Shown: positions 10,500-22,954, numbered from the stretch's first letter. The stretch: DNA of 64,000 bases from Mytilus trossulus (GCF_036588685.1 NC_086376.1:60783166-60847165), one strand, 5' to 3'. Program-made: numbers and translations. The notes: generated by a model not told the origin, from the sequence alone.

Positions 10500-10722
10500 A
10501 ATATTGAATTTCTGAAGTACTACGGCTTTTCTACCTCAGGCATAGATTACCTTAGCTGAATTTGGCAAAACTTTTATGAATTTTGATCCTAAATGTTCTT
10601 ATTTTATTTGGCCTTTTTGACTTTTTTTTTCGAGCGACACTGATGAGTGTTTTGTAGACGAAACGCGCGTCTGGTGTATATACAAAATTTAGTCCTGGTA
10701 TCTATGATGAGTTTATTAACAT
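10500..10722 (+). mobile_element. Hammerhead-bearing element, subfamily B
   Basis: Leader with ctacctcaggcatagattac, ttggcaaaacttttatgaat, a ribozyme at 10634-10677, and the subfamily B tail tagtcctggtatctatgatg / agtttatt. Full leader and tail, one ribozyme. Confidence 0.85.
10634..10677 (+). ncRNA. Type I hammerhead ribozyme, subfamily B, weakened
   Basis: Core CTGATGA and GAAA are intact, stem III is AC-GCGC-GT and the cleavage site is GTC, before 10672. Stem I arms GCGACA / TGGTGT have one A-G mismatch. Stem II arms GTGT / AGAC have a G-G mismatch at the third pair. Probably slow or inactive. Confidence 0.8.
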
Positions 10723-11799
10723 GTGAGCGGGTGCCCAGCCCTCTACAACTATATATTCCTACCTTTATGTTGTTCAAATGAAAAATGGTATCCTTCCAGT
10801 ATTTCAAAGGTTTCATTTGTATTAACAAATATTAATCAAATTTTTGACAATGATACATTCAGAATATTATTATGGAAATGATATGTAAATAAAATGAAGC
10901 TATCCTTAATATCCTTAATAGGATCAATGTAACTTATCACTATAATCTTACATAAGCAATAATTATTACACTTTAAATAGTTAGTATCACGGGCTAATCC
11001 GCTGTATCACTATCATTTACAATAGCCCAATATTCTGTACATCATATTTAAGTAATGACATTAAGCACTTACCATTGTCGCATACAATTTGTGCATTTTC
11101 CATTCGAGTATGAATGCAAGATCTTCACAAATATGTTTTATACATGTTTTATACATGTTTTGCTTCATCGCGTTATGAAGGTAAAAGTGGTAAGAGTGTA
11201 ACGTTTTATTGTATATTTACACATATTTTCTACAAAACCTTGGTGTAGTTTATTTTATCAGTTCATAAATGAATATAAACTGTTACCGATTATCTAGCTT
11301 TTAATCGTATACATTGTATTGCACAAACAATCACAAAGTACAGCGCAATTAGCGGGAATATGTACTACTATTTTCTACATGAATAATTATTTTAGAAGGA
11401 CCTATTATCGACAAGAATTTCATAATCTGATCATATAGATACAGTGATGCTTCTAATGTGTCCTTGAATTAAAATAGAAACTATCAACATCAATTTTATC
11501 AGCATTAAACACCGGCTTACTGTGAGAAAGTAAATTAACAAAAATACCGAAATTCCAGGTAAATTCAAAACGAAATTTCCTTTATAAAACGGATAAATCA
11601 AAAGCTCAAACACATCGAACGAATGGAAAACAACTGTCACATTCCTGACAGTGGAACTAAGAAAGTGACTCATCCAGGGATAGTGTGATTAAACACTAAA
11701 AATCAAACAATCTGTAGGATTAAAGACAATCAAATGTTTCTTACTTCGTGCAAAAGCATAAAATATAACACCTTTCTACCCTTTACACTAGTAAAAAGA

Positions 11800-11900
11800 T
11801 ATAAGAAGATGTGGTATGAATGCAAATGGGACAACTCTCCATCTTAGTTACAATTTATAAAAGTAAACCATTACAGACCAAGGTACGGCTTTCCACACTG
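11800..11900 (-). repeat. Repeat family G, reversed fragment
   Basis: aagaagatgtggtatgaatg, gggacaactctcc, ttacagaccaaggtacggc: the reverse of the family G end. The flanks show no genes. Confidence 0.6.
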
Positions 11901-12259
11901 AGCTTAAACTCCATTCTAAGCTTTAAGATAGTTTAAGTTGTTCCATGACACGGGTTATGTTCGTCTGAAATATTTTATAATGGTATAATACTAAACCACT
12001 AATAGGAGGTATTTTACCTGATATTCGTATGATGAAGAAATAATATTATCAGTTTAACTGAGGTCTGGAGCTAGCATGTCAATAACTGCTAAAAGTCTGT
12101 TGTTATTTATGTATTTTTGTCATTTTGTTTATTTGTTTTGTTTCCTATTCTACCATTGGACTCGGAATCGGACTTCTCTTAAACTTAGTTTTACTGTGCG
12201 TACTGTTGTGCATTTCTTTTTTTCTACATTGGTTAAATGAAGAGGGGTTGAGATTTTAA

Positions 12260-12575
12260 AAAAAAATGGTTAACCCCGCCACATTTTTGCGCCTGTCCCA
12301 CGTGAGAAGCCTCTGGCCTTAGCTAGTTTTTAATCAATTTTTGTTCTTGTGTATAATTCGGAGTTTAGTTTGACGTTTATTACCTCTGAATAAGTATACA
12401 TATTTGCTGTTGTCTTTTCTTTTGTCGGGTTTTTGTCTCTTTGACATTTCCATTCTCAATTTTATATCATATTTTATATTTGTTAAGGGGTCAACGGAAG
12501 GACGTCGCCGGGTGAGGAAGTGGCCTTCGGCTGTTGTCTGCTCTATGATCGGGTTGTTGTTTCTTTGAAAGAGGG
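12260..12575 (+). repeat. Mixed fragments of repeat families G and F
   Basis: ttaaccccgccacatttttg and 'ggccttagctagtttttaatc' belong to the G-type leader. 'tttgtctctttgacatttccattctcaatttta' (12434-12466) is family F. 'gttgtctgctctatgatcgg' (12531-12550) is again F-like. These read as overlapping insertions. Confidence 0.55.
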
Positions 12576-12579
12576 ACGA

Positions 12580-12812
12580 AAGATACCAAAGGGACAGTCA
12601 AACTCGTATATCTAAAACAAACTGACAACGCCATGGCTAAAAATGAAAAAGACAAACAGAAAAACAATAGTACACATGACACAACATAGAAAACTAAAGA
12701 ATAAACAACACGAACCCCACCAAAAACCAGGGGTGATCTCAGGTGCTCCGGAAGGGTAAGCAGATCCTGTTCCACATGCGGCACCCGTCGTGTTGCTTAT
12801 GTTGAAACATTT
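12580..12812 (+). repeat. Dispersed repeat family C, longest copy in window
   Basis: Order of blocks: ataccaaagggacagtcaaa, 'ctgacaacgccatggct', 'aacaatagtacacatgacac', 'acgaaccccaccaaaaacc', ggggtgatctcaggtgctcc, ggaagggtaagcagatcctg, 'gcggcacccgtcgtgttgctt'. Five partial copies lie elsewhere (1-55, 8645-8800, 16810-16880, 39590-39675, 59795-59905). Its reverse strand holds a hydrophobic 97-codon ORF that I regard as chance. Confidence 0.8.
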
Positions 12813-13439
12813 CCCATTTTCATTCTCAATTTATCAATAGAATATGTCTAACTTTGTTTTGTTTTTTTTAATAGTCAATGTTGATAAAAATACCTTATTT
12901 TAGAAAGTGTTAAATTTTTGATTATTTTTAAAGTGAAAACTTATTTGTTACGTTAAGATGATGGGTCCTAACTAACTTTTAGTATCCTTATGGAATCGAA
13001 CTGTACTACTTTTCTTGTCGACATTTAATTTTAGCTCTTAAGACAGGTGATTTATCGGTAGAATCACAAGACGTTAATAATATCCCTTAACTTCAAAAAG
13101 ACTGATATTTTATTCTTTTGAATTCGTTGGACGTTTGGTGACGATATTGAAACAATCTTTACCGGCGAGCTTGATCTAAAGGATAAAAAGCTATATTAAG
13201 TGTGACTCATATCATTACTTACATCTAACAATTGACAAAAAAGACAAAGGTAAATAACAAACTTTTGAGGCAAAAGGTAACATTTATGCTGCCAAAAGTT
13301 AACATATAGTTTCTACGTAGTATTAATCCAGTTACGACTATTTGAGGAGTATATATACCCAAGATGATATATATTTCAGAGCTACAGTTGTTTATCATTA
13401 AGTCCTGATAGATGGTTGCTTATTTCATTACAACCATTA

Positions 13440-14150
13440 ATTAAATCAGGGCTTCCTTCGGTTTAAGTTTGTAACCCGGATATGTTTTTTCTTGATCGAT
13501 TTATGACTCTTGAAAACCGGTAAACTACTGTTTTTGACCTCACTTTTGTCTCATCGATTATGACATTACATAACTAGTTGCAAATAAAGGCAACAGTAGT
13601 ATACCGATGATCAAAACTCATAAATCGATAGTAAAAACAAATCAGGGTCACAAACCAAAACCGAGAGCAACTCATTAAATATAAGAGAATGACGACGCAG
13701 CAAAAAATGTAATGCACGCAAAAACGAACTAAGCATTAGACAAAATCCGATGAGAATTACAAATATAACATCAAAACTAAATACATGAATTTGGGATAGA
13801 AAACTACCGTGACACGTCTTATAATAATATGAATTCACAATCAAATATAAGAGGAAAAACGGCACAAAAGAAACAAAAGGTTAAAATGAAACACACACAG
13901 AAACAAACTATAATATAACTGTTACAATGACCATATTCCTTACTTGGTACAGGACATTTTTTAAAGAAAAAATGGTGGGTTGAACCTGGTTTTGTGGTAC
14001 GCCAAACCTCCCTCTTTTATGGCTATGTTAAATATAACATTAAAATGACAACACAACATTACAGGACTACAATACAAATAAAAAGGAGAACACAATTGAC
14101 ATAGAAACATACGAACAATAGCTAAAAAAAGGCACAAGATTTTAAATTTA
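13440..14150. repeat. Repeat family E, two copies facing each other
   Basis: 13450-13570 (+) has gtttaagtttgtaacccgg and tcgatttatgact. From about 13590 to 14150 a reversed copy runs: tagtataccgatgatcaaaa, 'cataaatcgatagtaaaaac', 'tacttggtacaggacatttt', 'gtgggttgaacctggtttt', 'ttaaatataacattaaaatg'. The fullest forward copy is at 43480-43880. Confidence 0.7.
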
Positions 14151-15279
14151 ATACGCAAGGAGTGCGTTTTTGTCGCACGAAAGATACGATGCGTGTTTCA
14201 TGTGGATCATAATTGCGTATCCATCCGTTCATTCGAGTTCCTTTTCTTTTTCTGTTGGTTTGTGTTGCTCCGTCTTAAATTTTCTGTGAAGTATGTTTTT
14301 CGACATTTTCGTTTTTCTATAGCGATGGTTTTTTTTCTTCGACAATTTGATTTTTTTTTAATTATCCCCCTTTTTTCTCAACTCTCCTAAAAAAGTTACG
14401 ATGAATGATCATTTTTCGCATAATAAAATTATTATCCACGTAAAATAAAATATTTGTTTTGCAAGTGATGGAAAAACGCTAATATCTTGATTTTGATGTT
14501 TGTTTATCACACATAACAAAATATACTTCATTGCATCGAAAAACGTGTATACAGTAGTGATTGATAACTCTAAAAAGATCTTGAATTTCAATGTCTTGTT
14601 AGGAGCAAATCTATCAATGGAAATCAATATATGTGACCAGGGAGAAAGCCAGATCAATGACTTTAGACAGACAATTCTGACATTCCATTACTGATAAGAA
14701 AGCTATTCATACAAAACACATCATCATGAACGACGTCATGTTATTTAACAGCTCAACAAAGACAGGACAAATCAAACATAGTATTCTAGTAAGCATCTAT
14801 GCAGGACAAAGTGGTTTCTGTAAAAAGTCATTAGAAAACTTCATGACCAGGGAACAAGCGGGTGTGTTCATTTTATATTTATGAGAATTTAAACTTAAAC
14901 ACTTAAACTCTGTACTACCCTCCCTTCACTTTGAATTCAATTTTCGACGTTACCATGTGATTTTATACTGGAAATATTCCAAAGTTTTGTCTCTTTGGGA
15001 TAGAGATGGTATCTGGGAAACAGTACATAAACAAATACAATTATCGAACCACGCCAATAGGACACTACAATAAATGGACTAAACAGTGATTAATAATTCC
15101 CAAAGACAAATAAAAGAACACTATACCACGAAACTTTGAATTTTTTTAAAAATTTCTAAGGACTTTCTTATCCCAGGCATAGATTACCTTAACCGTATTT
15201 GGCACAACTTTTTGGAATTTTGGATCCTCAATGATCTTCAACTTTGTACATGTTTGTCTTTATAAATATTTTGATATGA

Positions 15280-15406
15280 GCGTCACTGATGAGTCTTATG
15301 TAGACGAAAAAAAGATTCCAGGACTAAATTTAGTATATACGCCAGACGCGCGTTTCGTCTTCAAAAGACTGGTCAGTGACGCTCGAATCATAAGCGCGTC
15401 TGGCGT
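15280..15406 (+). ncRNA. Type I hammerhead ribozyme, interrupted between GAAA and stem III
   Basis: GCGTCA, CTGATGA, GTCT-TATGT-AGAC and GAAA lie at 15280-15308; the rest (GCGC-GTC, TGGCGT) lies at 15394-15406. The 84-base inverted insert lies exactly in the minimal stem III loop region. Confidence 0.75.
15339..15382 (-). ncRNA. Inverted type I hammerhead copy (subfamily B), core mutated
   Basis: Read on the minus strand: GCGTCA, CTGACCA instead of CTGANGA, stem II GTCT/AGAC, GAAA, AC-GCGC-GT, GTC, TGGCGT. G8 of the core is lost, so it should be inactive. Confidence 0.75.
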
Positions 15407-16809
15407 ACTAAATTATAATCCTAGTACCTTTGATAACTAATGGATGAAAAATCACAAAAATACGTTAATAAGATGATAGACAATGGCAGTATCATGAATG
15501 AATACTGCAAGACCATCGTTTTTTATTTGTGAAGTTGATACTGAATATTTATAACTAGGTCGACGGAATATTTGTAACAAGGTCTTGGTATCTTCTGATG
15601 AACTTTTTTTTTAGAAGAAGGATGAGACGTGCTTTGTTATAACCCTGGCTCATCAACTTTCTACTCTGACAATGGTGACATTTTATAAAGTCTGAGTAGT
15701 AGTTTCAAGCTCTTGAATACCTTATGAGTTTTGAAATGATATCACATATACAGGTGAAGTTGTTAGAAATAGAATGTCAACATGGAAATGAAACAAAAAG
15801 CAATCTTTTTACAGGCGAAAACGATGATCAACACATATTTTACCTTTAAAATGAAGTAAAATAACCCTACGAATATCCAATGGCACGTGCTCGCTATTTT
15901 TTGGGGATAATTTAGACGATTTTGTATTTTGAAAATCAAAATTGAGAATTTGTGTCAAATCTATGAACATGCGATGCAAAATTTTACCGAATATCGTCAG
16001 AAGTGATTAACGGATATTGAAAATCTTTCGTCTTATATTTTTCTTCCTCCTTTGTAGCGGCTTTTGATCATATTAAAAAGGGTTCTATTATCGATACCTT
16101 CTTTTAGAACTGTCAGAATAATCTCTTACAAAACTCTAAGAGTCGGATAACAGTTCTACCTAAAAAAAAAAATGCTTCTCGGGAAGAAAAACCATTTGCA
16201 CAAAACATGCCTGATATATAGTTTATGAAATATTTTTAACAATAAAAACAAACCTTCCTTCAATATACAGCCACTACAGCGCGTACTTTATTCGGATTCG
16301 TTGATTTCCTTTTCTTCTACTCTATCATATTTTTGCAAAAGCAGGATAATAACCTTATAGAGATCGAGGTCATCTGAGGCTATATACTATATAGTGTCAT
16401 GTTCAATATTTGTCACAATATCAATCACCTGTCTAATATACAGGTAACTGTCACATTTACAGGTAATTGTCTTAATTTTATTCGTTTATATGCAGTTCTT
16501 ATGTTTTCCTAGTTTGAAGATGTTAAACGAAAAGAAAAACGCTTGCATTTTTTATTCATTTTCTAGTACATTTTATTTGTTAAATTCCCATTTTAATCAC
16601 ATGCAAATGGGTCGTTGGATTAAACATTTTCATTTGTTATGCAGTCCTGCATCGAGTTTACGGGCATATAAACTGGAAAAGTTATGTTTTATTTAAAACT
16701 TTGAAAAAAATAGTGTTTTTTTCTCCAAATCTAATATCCTTATCCTAAATAATAAATGACAGCATGTGGAAGTACGCACGAAAAGGTTATGTAAATTGAT
16801 ATACCAATG

Positions 16810-16880
16810 GAAGATTCAAACTCCTTAGTCGAAACAAAGCTGACAATACTATGGCAATAAAAAAAGAGACAAAATACATA
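16810..16880 (+). repeat. Repeat family C fragment
   Basis: gattcaaactccttagtcga, agctgacaatactatggca: degraded version of the family C start. 16900-18070 beyond it shows no gene and no repeat I can match. Confidence 0.5.
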
Positions 16881-18077
16881 ATAAAAAACTAAAGACAAGA
16901 TGATAATATATATAACAAGAAGTTTTAATAATTTATCCTTTATTCTTCATGCAAGGAATTAGTATAATGTGGTAGTGAATTATCTACAGAACTGACTTTA
17001 AGCCAAATAAATAAAAAATCTTTTAATATAAATTAACAATCATGCAAGATACTTCTGTAATCTAAAAACAATATCAATGATAAAAAAAAATACACATAAT
17101 GGAAAATGAATCAAAGTTGCAGTAAGAAGTCCGGTTATAAACTGTTAATACTCATGGTTATAAATACTCTGTTTATGTCCCAATATCATCCCGAACCACT
17201 CAAGTCAGACCAAGGCGTGGCTGCTGAGGTCTGAAATGGTACCGAGGTATGAGAATATAATTAATGTCCTAATTTTTCGACGCAAAACTACTATTCATCA
17301 TACATTTCTTATTCTGTTTTTGATTAATGAAGATGATTTCCTTTAATATTTTTCAAGTCTTTTTTTAAAAGTATTGATAGTTTTTAAAGTTTAAAACAAC
17401 ACGCTCGTATTTAAGTTTTATTTTACTTAAAGTTTGATTGAGCGTGAAGCTGACAACATAATCAGTCACTGTTGTAGACTTAATGAATCTGGCGGTAAAA
17501 CGTAGTAGTAATAACAACGAACAGCTGTTACATAATAACAAAGGTATAACTGTCAGCCATTATAGTAAAGAACAGGGCTGATATGCATAAAACAACTCCA
17601 TTTAAAATATTCAATCGTAGTAACAATTTATCATAGGACATGTAGAAAAATCCGTCCGTTCGGAACAAGTCTTAATCTTATTCTAAGTAGTTGTATGCAC
17701 ATCAGTCCAGATAATTGTTCAACGTATGAGAAAAATGAAACGATATCAAACTTAACAATGAATATAACAACAGATTAACAGAGGAATTTACAACATACAT
17801 GAAAATACAATATGAAAATATATAACAATCTACACATTCAACAATTTAAAATAAACTTTCAACAAACAAAACATAATACAGGTTCTAATGACGATATCTT
17901 TGTAGATTTTGTTAATTAGTTATTTTTTTTTTAAAGTTTAGTTTATTCATTTACATTCGTTACTTTGTTAAATTTCTGTTAGTAAAGGTATTTAGTCTAC
18001 AACAACTAAATGAAATTGGTAATCACAACTGTTGATTACGCAAACTTCTTCAAGCTTATATTACTGTACGAGATACA

Positions 18078-18249
18078 TACATCTTATCGCTAATCCAGAC
18101 TGACCCGGGAATCTGCGCCGCTTGAAATTATGACATCATACAACAATCACTTTTCCATTGTGGCGTCAAATATTTTGTATTATGACGTCAAAATAATACG
18201 GGATCATTTGTGATGTCCAGTAAAAGCGGACAAATAGCGATAAGGTGTA
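18078..18249 (-). mobile_element. 170-bp TIR MITE, copy 1
   Basis: Ends tacatcttatcgctaat and (reverse complement of the other end) tacaccttatcgctatt, an inverted repeat of about 17 bp with 2 mismatches. Internal blocks tgacatcatacaacaatcac, ttttccattgtggcgtcaaa and tattatgacgtcaaaa match the copy at 46447-46618 in opposite orientation. No ORF. Flanked by TA-rich sequence, consistent with a Tc1/mariner-like TA target, though this copy alone does not prove it. Confidence 0.85.
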
Positions 18250-18674
18250 TTAAGCAAACGTGCTTTCGTTTAAGTGTTTTGCAACTATGTTTATAGTTTA
18301 AAATTATTGAATTTTGTAAAAGTGTTTTGAAAATTGATTAAATGCCATTTTAAAAGTGTAATTTGATCAACTATAATTAAAAACCTTAGTAAATATTAGA
18401 ATTTAAGAACTGACAAAAAATAATTATTTATTAAAAAAATGTTTGTTTATGGTTGGATGAGCGGTTATCTCGTACAAGTAGGAATGCAATCAACTGTAAA
18501 ATAATAAATGTACATGGTTAAACCAACACTCATTGTAATAATTTATGGCACATATGAAAAATAGCACTATGTATATTAATGTTAATCTCAATTACTTATT
18601 GTCAACATAATATCTCGGTCTCATTAATTTGAATGTAAGTAGAAGCTGCCAGGTGTTGACTGTTTTCTGCTTAT

Positions 18675-18983
18675 GAAGCAGCAACCATATATGTGTTGTA
18701 CATGTAGTACACATAGTTATCACACAACAGTGATATGAAGCAGCAACCATAAATGTATTGTACATGTAGTACACACAGTTATCACACAACAGTGATATGA
18801 AGCAGCAACCATATATGTATTGTACATGTAGTACACACAGTTATCACACAACAGTGATATGAAGCAGCAACCATAAATGTATTGTACATGTAGTACACAC
18901 AGTAATCACACAACAGTGATATGAAGCAGCAACCATAAATGTATTGTACATGTAGTACACACAGTAATCACACAACAGTGACT
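18675..18983. repeat. 62-bp satellite, five units
   Basis: Units start gaagcagcaaccata at 18675, 18737, 18799, 18861 and 18923, an exact 62-base period. Each contains ttgtacatgtagtacaca, partly palindromic, and ends cacacaacagtgatat. Units differ at only a few bases, so the array is young. It lies 120-430 bases downstream of the stop of the glycine-rich gene and could fall in its 3' UTR. Confidence 0.95.
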
Positions 18984-19100
18984 GTTTGTGTTATCGCCAT
19001 ACTGGGATGTATGCAAGTAGTATTATGTAGCCGTGTTATAATGTTTCCCCAAAAAGTATATGAGTATACAACATTGGTGTATCATGAAATAATGAAAACC

Positions 19101-20981
19101 TTAACCTAACATGCTGAATAGTCCTTTTGCGAATTTAGGAACACCCTTTGAATATGTAACTTTTCCTCCTTTTAATCCTGGACCACTCTGACTCATAACA
19201 AATTCACCATTATTACCGCCACCTAATGTTCCTCCCCAGGCAAAACCTCTTCCGTTTCCGGTTCCACTTGAAAATGACATCCCTCCTCCGTTTCCGCTTT
19301 TACTTCTGTATAAGAATAAAACGCTGATCTAAAGATTTTTTTTATTTGCATAATTTTGTTCGTTTAATTATTAAAGGATAATACAGATATTCGGTTTGAT
19401 GTCCAATAACCAAGAGATTTTTTCAATTAAATCAAGGTATGATTACATCTCTCAAACGGCAGACGAAGCTTGCAGTTATTTTTTAGCACCTTCCTGTTGC
19501 ATACAAGTATCAACCACATCAATAATTGGCAATTCCTCACTGAGTAGAACTGTGAAATTAAAATGTTATGTAATCCTTATTTTAATGAATGTTGAAGGAG
19601 AAACTATTTGAAATTTTACTTTCTTTATCGATCAAAGTTTTTGTTTCCGAAGGGCCTTTGCATAAATATATATCACAGTCCTTAAACTGATAACTCCGGT
19701 AAACTTTATTTATGTATTGTTCTTTTTAAAATGAATCATAAAAATACCTGTTTGCTCTTTCAAAGCATCTGATTGTTTAACTTAAGATTTCAACAGAAAT
19801 GATGTTGCTAGTTGTTCAGATGTTGTTGTTTTTGTGTGGAAATATTTATTTTTTGGTGTGAATCCATGTGTAGCTTTAAATAAGCTATTTATATCTTTTA
19901 ATGTGTCTTACTTATATTATCGCGTGTTGAATCTTATATTTTCATACCTAAATGCTATTCCTTGCCCGTTGTCAACTTTGAACGTTTTCTTAGAACCAGG
20001 AGCTAGATCACTGAAATCAATGGTTTTGAAGGCAGTTTTTTTCCCATTTAACCCTGGAAATGGAAACAATGGCGGGAAACCTGGATAACTTTTAAGCGGT
20101 GATATCTTAGGCTGCTGAAAACTCATAAGTTGGTTGAATGTCTTCATAAAATCCGCCATAAATTTATTTCTATTGAATGCATTGTATGACGGCTGGCCAA
20201 AGAAAGCTAAAACAAAATGAGTAAAATCATAATCAAACCAATTGTAAGCAACATAGTTGTATTTTATGTGTATAAGAAAGGATAAAGTAGGTTTCTATAA
20301 AAGCTAAATTTCAGAATGTGTTATAACATTTTAAGATTCCATGCGACAATGATATCAGCTTTCTTTACATATTTAAATTCATGTTTAGAAGTGAATAAAA
20401 CCAAGTATTATCAAACGCTAGAAATATGTTAGCCAGCTTGGAAAACAGGTTTAATCCACCATTTTCTACATAAGAAAATGCCTGTTCTAAGTTATGAATT
20501 TTATAGCAGATGTTATCCATTTGTTTGGTGAGTTTGAGATTTTGATTTTGTCATTTGGTTAGTAAACAAAAACAAATTTGCGGACAGTTCTATTGCATAT
20601 TGTTTAATATTTTCTGACTACAAATGTTTAAAGTTAACGTCAATTTTATTGCTGCAGATGAATTTTTATGTTAAGAATATAAGTACCAAGAAATTTAGAC
20701 TTTTCTTTTCCATTCTTAAGTTACTGATTCATTGTAAATACCAATATCTCTTTTTTTTTTATATAATTACATGCATCAGCCTATTAACAGGTGCATGCAA
20801 ATAACAATTTTCTTTATTTGGTTGATATGCAAGTAAAGTTTGCAACTATCAAATTTACGATTAATGCCTAAAACAGGAACTATATCAAGTAATTTTCCAA
20901 ATTTAAAATATTTCAATACTTACCGAAATGTTTGGCATTCACAACCTGAATGATCACAATAAGGATAATCCCTTTCAACAT
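19101..20981 (-). CDS. Secreted glycine-rich protein, three coding exons (173 aa)
   Basis: Reconstructed from splice signals on the minus strand. Exon a 20981-20924: MLKGIILIVIIQVVNA signal peptide, then KHF; donor G|GTAAGT. Exon b 20206-19948: acceptor attttgttttag, donor AG|GTATGA. Exon c 19305-19101: acceptor ttcttatacag, stop TAA at 19103-19101. Junction phases agree: G+CT gives Ala, AG+A gives Arg, with no stop across 173 codons. The mature protein has an aromatic/Asn-rich N-terminal part (FFGQPSYNAF), Met/Phe-rich helix-like stretch (FMKTFNQLMSF), a Pro/Phe patch (YPGFPPLFPFPG), then DFSDLAPGSKKTF and a Gly/Ser/Asn-rich C-terminal third (GNGGGMSF, WGGTLGGGNNG, GPGLKGGK) ending FAKGLFSMLG. 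No cysteines in the mature part. An acceptor at 20998-21012 shows an untranslated 5' exon further upstream. Secreted glycine-rich proteins in molluscs include shell-matrix and adhesive proteins, but I do not recognise this one. Function unknown. Confidence 0.85.
20440..20570 (+). repeat. Repeat family D fragment inside an intron
   Basis: caggtttaatccaccatttt, ctacataagaaaatgcctgt, 'gttatccatttg', 'ttttgatttgtcatttg'-type blocks. Lies in the first coding intron of the glycine-rich gene, opposite strand. Confidence 0.65.
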
Positions 20982-21029
20982 TTTGTAACTTGTATGTCTG
21001 AAAAATAAAACAGAAAATCCATATGGTCA

Positions 21030-22890
21030 AATCCTCACATAGATGTGGTCAGCTTTGTGGTTCGCGTAATGACGAAATAAATCACTGGGCTTCTACAGAA
21101 GAAATATTTCATCGGATAGACAGTTGACGCCTACGCTTTATAGTTGACGCTTAATAATTACACTTGATGGGTTCAACGTTATGATTTTATTGACAGTAAG
21201 TATGTCCATAAACTACCATAAAACAAACACATAACAACAAAAAGTGCAGGCTGTAAATATTTACAAAATAAAAAAGGGACTTATTAGCAGTATCTTAAAA
21301 ACCAACACCTACATAAATTATTCATATTTTTGGCCTTTTTTGATATTTTCTTAGTAAACAAATCGAATCATTTTGTTAATTTGTGTTTCTCAGTTGATTT
21401 GTCAGCATCGCCTTTGTTTCCGGGTAAAAATTCAAATTGTTACTATACATCCCTTTATTCTGTATTGGTGTTATTTCAGTACATGTATGTTTTCTTAAAT
21501 GAACCGGATTCTGAAAAGAACAGCATATTCGTCTGAAGAAAAGTGATATGCACGTGCCTTTACATGTGTTTACTTATGATAAAACGTTTGATATACATTT
21601 TTTTTTGGTGTAAGTACATGTTATTAAACACATTGTTTTCTCTCGAAAAAGAACACAACACATTTACTTTCTGATGCAGTTTTGATTGGACCCGGCCGCA
21701 GAATATAGAGATATAGCGCGCCCGTTGCCGCAAAACAAATTGAAAATGCGAAGACAAAAATAAAGGTACCATTCCTTGCATGTTCAACCGAATTTCAAAA
21801 AATTAATTGTAATAATTTTTTTTTTTAACTAATTCAAGAATTAAAATATCGAAAAAAATGATTTGTGACAGAACAACTCCGAGGATGTTAGCATATGCTA
21901 CACGTATTCAATAATTAATGCGTTGTTCGGTCCCAGATTGAACATTTTTCTATATTTGAATTCTAGAATTAGTGATTCTATAAATAGTATCGAAAAAATA
22001 GAGGTATTTTACCTCTTAAAATCTTATACTAATAAGTCTGATGTCTATGTTGTATGACTAATTATAAGTCATACCGATCATTTCCCTGTTGTTTGTTTAT
22101 TTTCATAGTAATGTAAACATTGTGTTCTTTTTTTCAGATTATTTGACAGTTATTGCAATCAATTAACTATGTTTTGTACACAGTAAACATACCACGAATA
22201 TACATTTTGGTACAAATAAAACTGCATTGTTTACTTAATAGTTTTTTTGTTTGAGTTATTGTCTGAAATGCAGAAGTCAGCGAGTAATAAATGGTTGATT
22301 ATAATGCTCACAAAGAGAAAATAGGGAACATTGAAACTCAGCTGTTAAATGTGCTATTAAATTCTGATATCCATTCTGTGCCCAAAAGGATAAGATTTGG
22401 GTGTTGTTCTTAAACAGAGACCGAACTGCTTTGGCTTTACATTGGAAATGTATACAAATCTAAACGCCCCGTTTGGTTGAAACATCATAAAGGAGAGATT
22501 CTGATTTAGAAATATGTTAACTTCTTAAAGATATATATGACAATTTTTATCTCATGGTTATTTTCATTCCTTGCCACCACCTTTTTATATAATAATAACC
22601 GAAATAATACTAAAATTCTATAAAATTGAAAAGTTTTACATTGATTTTACACTTTAATAATTTAATTTTGGATGTAACACGTCTTCTGATTGGCTGACGT
22701 TATTTTGTTATGAGCTACGCGCGTTATTCAGTGTGCACCAAATTTTTTATATTATTTCTTGATAGACAGAAAAAATATTACAGTCATTCCTTAAATAGGC
22801 TTATGTATCTTAAACTCAATTTATAAGCAAAATATAGTAGTAAGAACTTGTAGTTCTTGTTCTAATAGTTTAGTAATGTTTAAACCAGTA
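21030..22890. other. Upstream of the glycine-rich gene; nothing firm
   Basis: No supported gene. It should contain the untranslated first exon and promoter of the 19101-20981 gene, but I could not pick a unique TATA box or donor. Short ORFs at 21330-21536 and 21560-21787 lack motifs. Confidence 0.35.
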
Positions 22891-22897
22891 TTCGGGT

Positions 22898-22954
22898 CTA
22901 GCTGGGACTATTGTACTAATATTCTTATAGTATAATAGTCCCCTGGTCAGCTAG
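22898..22954. repeat. 57-bp hairpin (inverted repeat)
   Basis: ctagctgggactattgtacta pairs with tagtataatagtcccctggtcagctag; the cores GGGACTATT and AATAGTCCC match exactly, with outer ctagct/agctag. Could be a small foldback MITE. Confidence 0.75.

Larger units (their letters stand above)
15140..15442 (+). mobile_element. Hammerhead element (A) split by an inverted hammerhead fragment (B)
   Basis: Subfamily A leader (tcccaggcatagattacctt, ggcacaactttttggaattt) leads to the ribozyme at 15280. After gtagacgaaa the sequence jumps into about 84 bases that are the reverse complement of a subfamily B ribozyme with part of its tail (15309-15392), and then resumes gcgcgtctggcgta and the A tail to 15439. 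Confidence 0.85.

Noticed and set aside
12491..12784. 97-codon hydrophobic minus-strand ORF
   Set aside because: Lies across repeat families C and F; the other copies of C do not keep the frame.
15231..15440. 69-codon ORF through the nested hammerhead element
   Set aside because: It reads through two ribozymes and element tails; not a protein gene.
18675..18983. CRISPR-like array (regular repeats)
   Set aside because: The 62-base units abut without unique spacers and the DNA is animal; it is a satellite.
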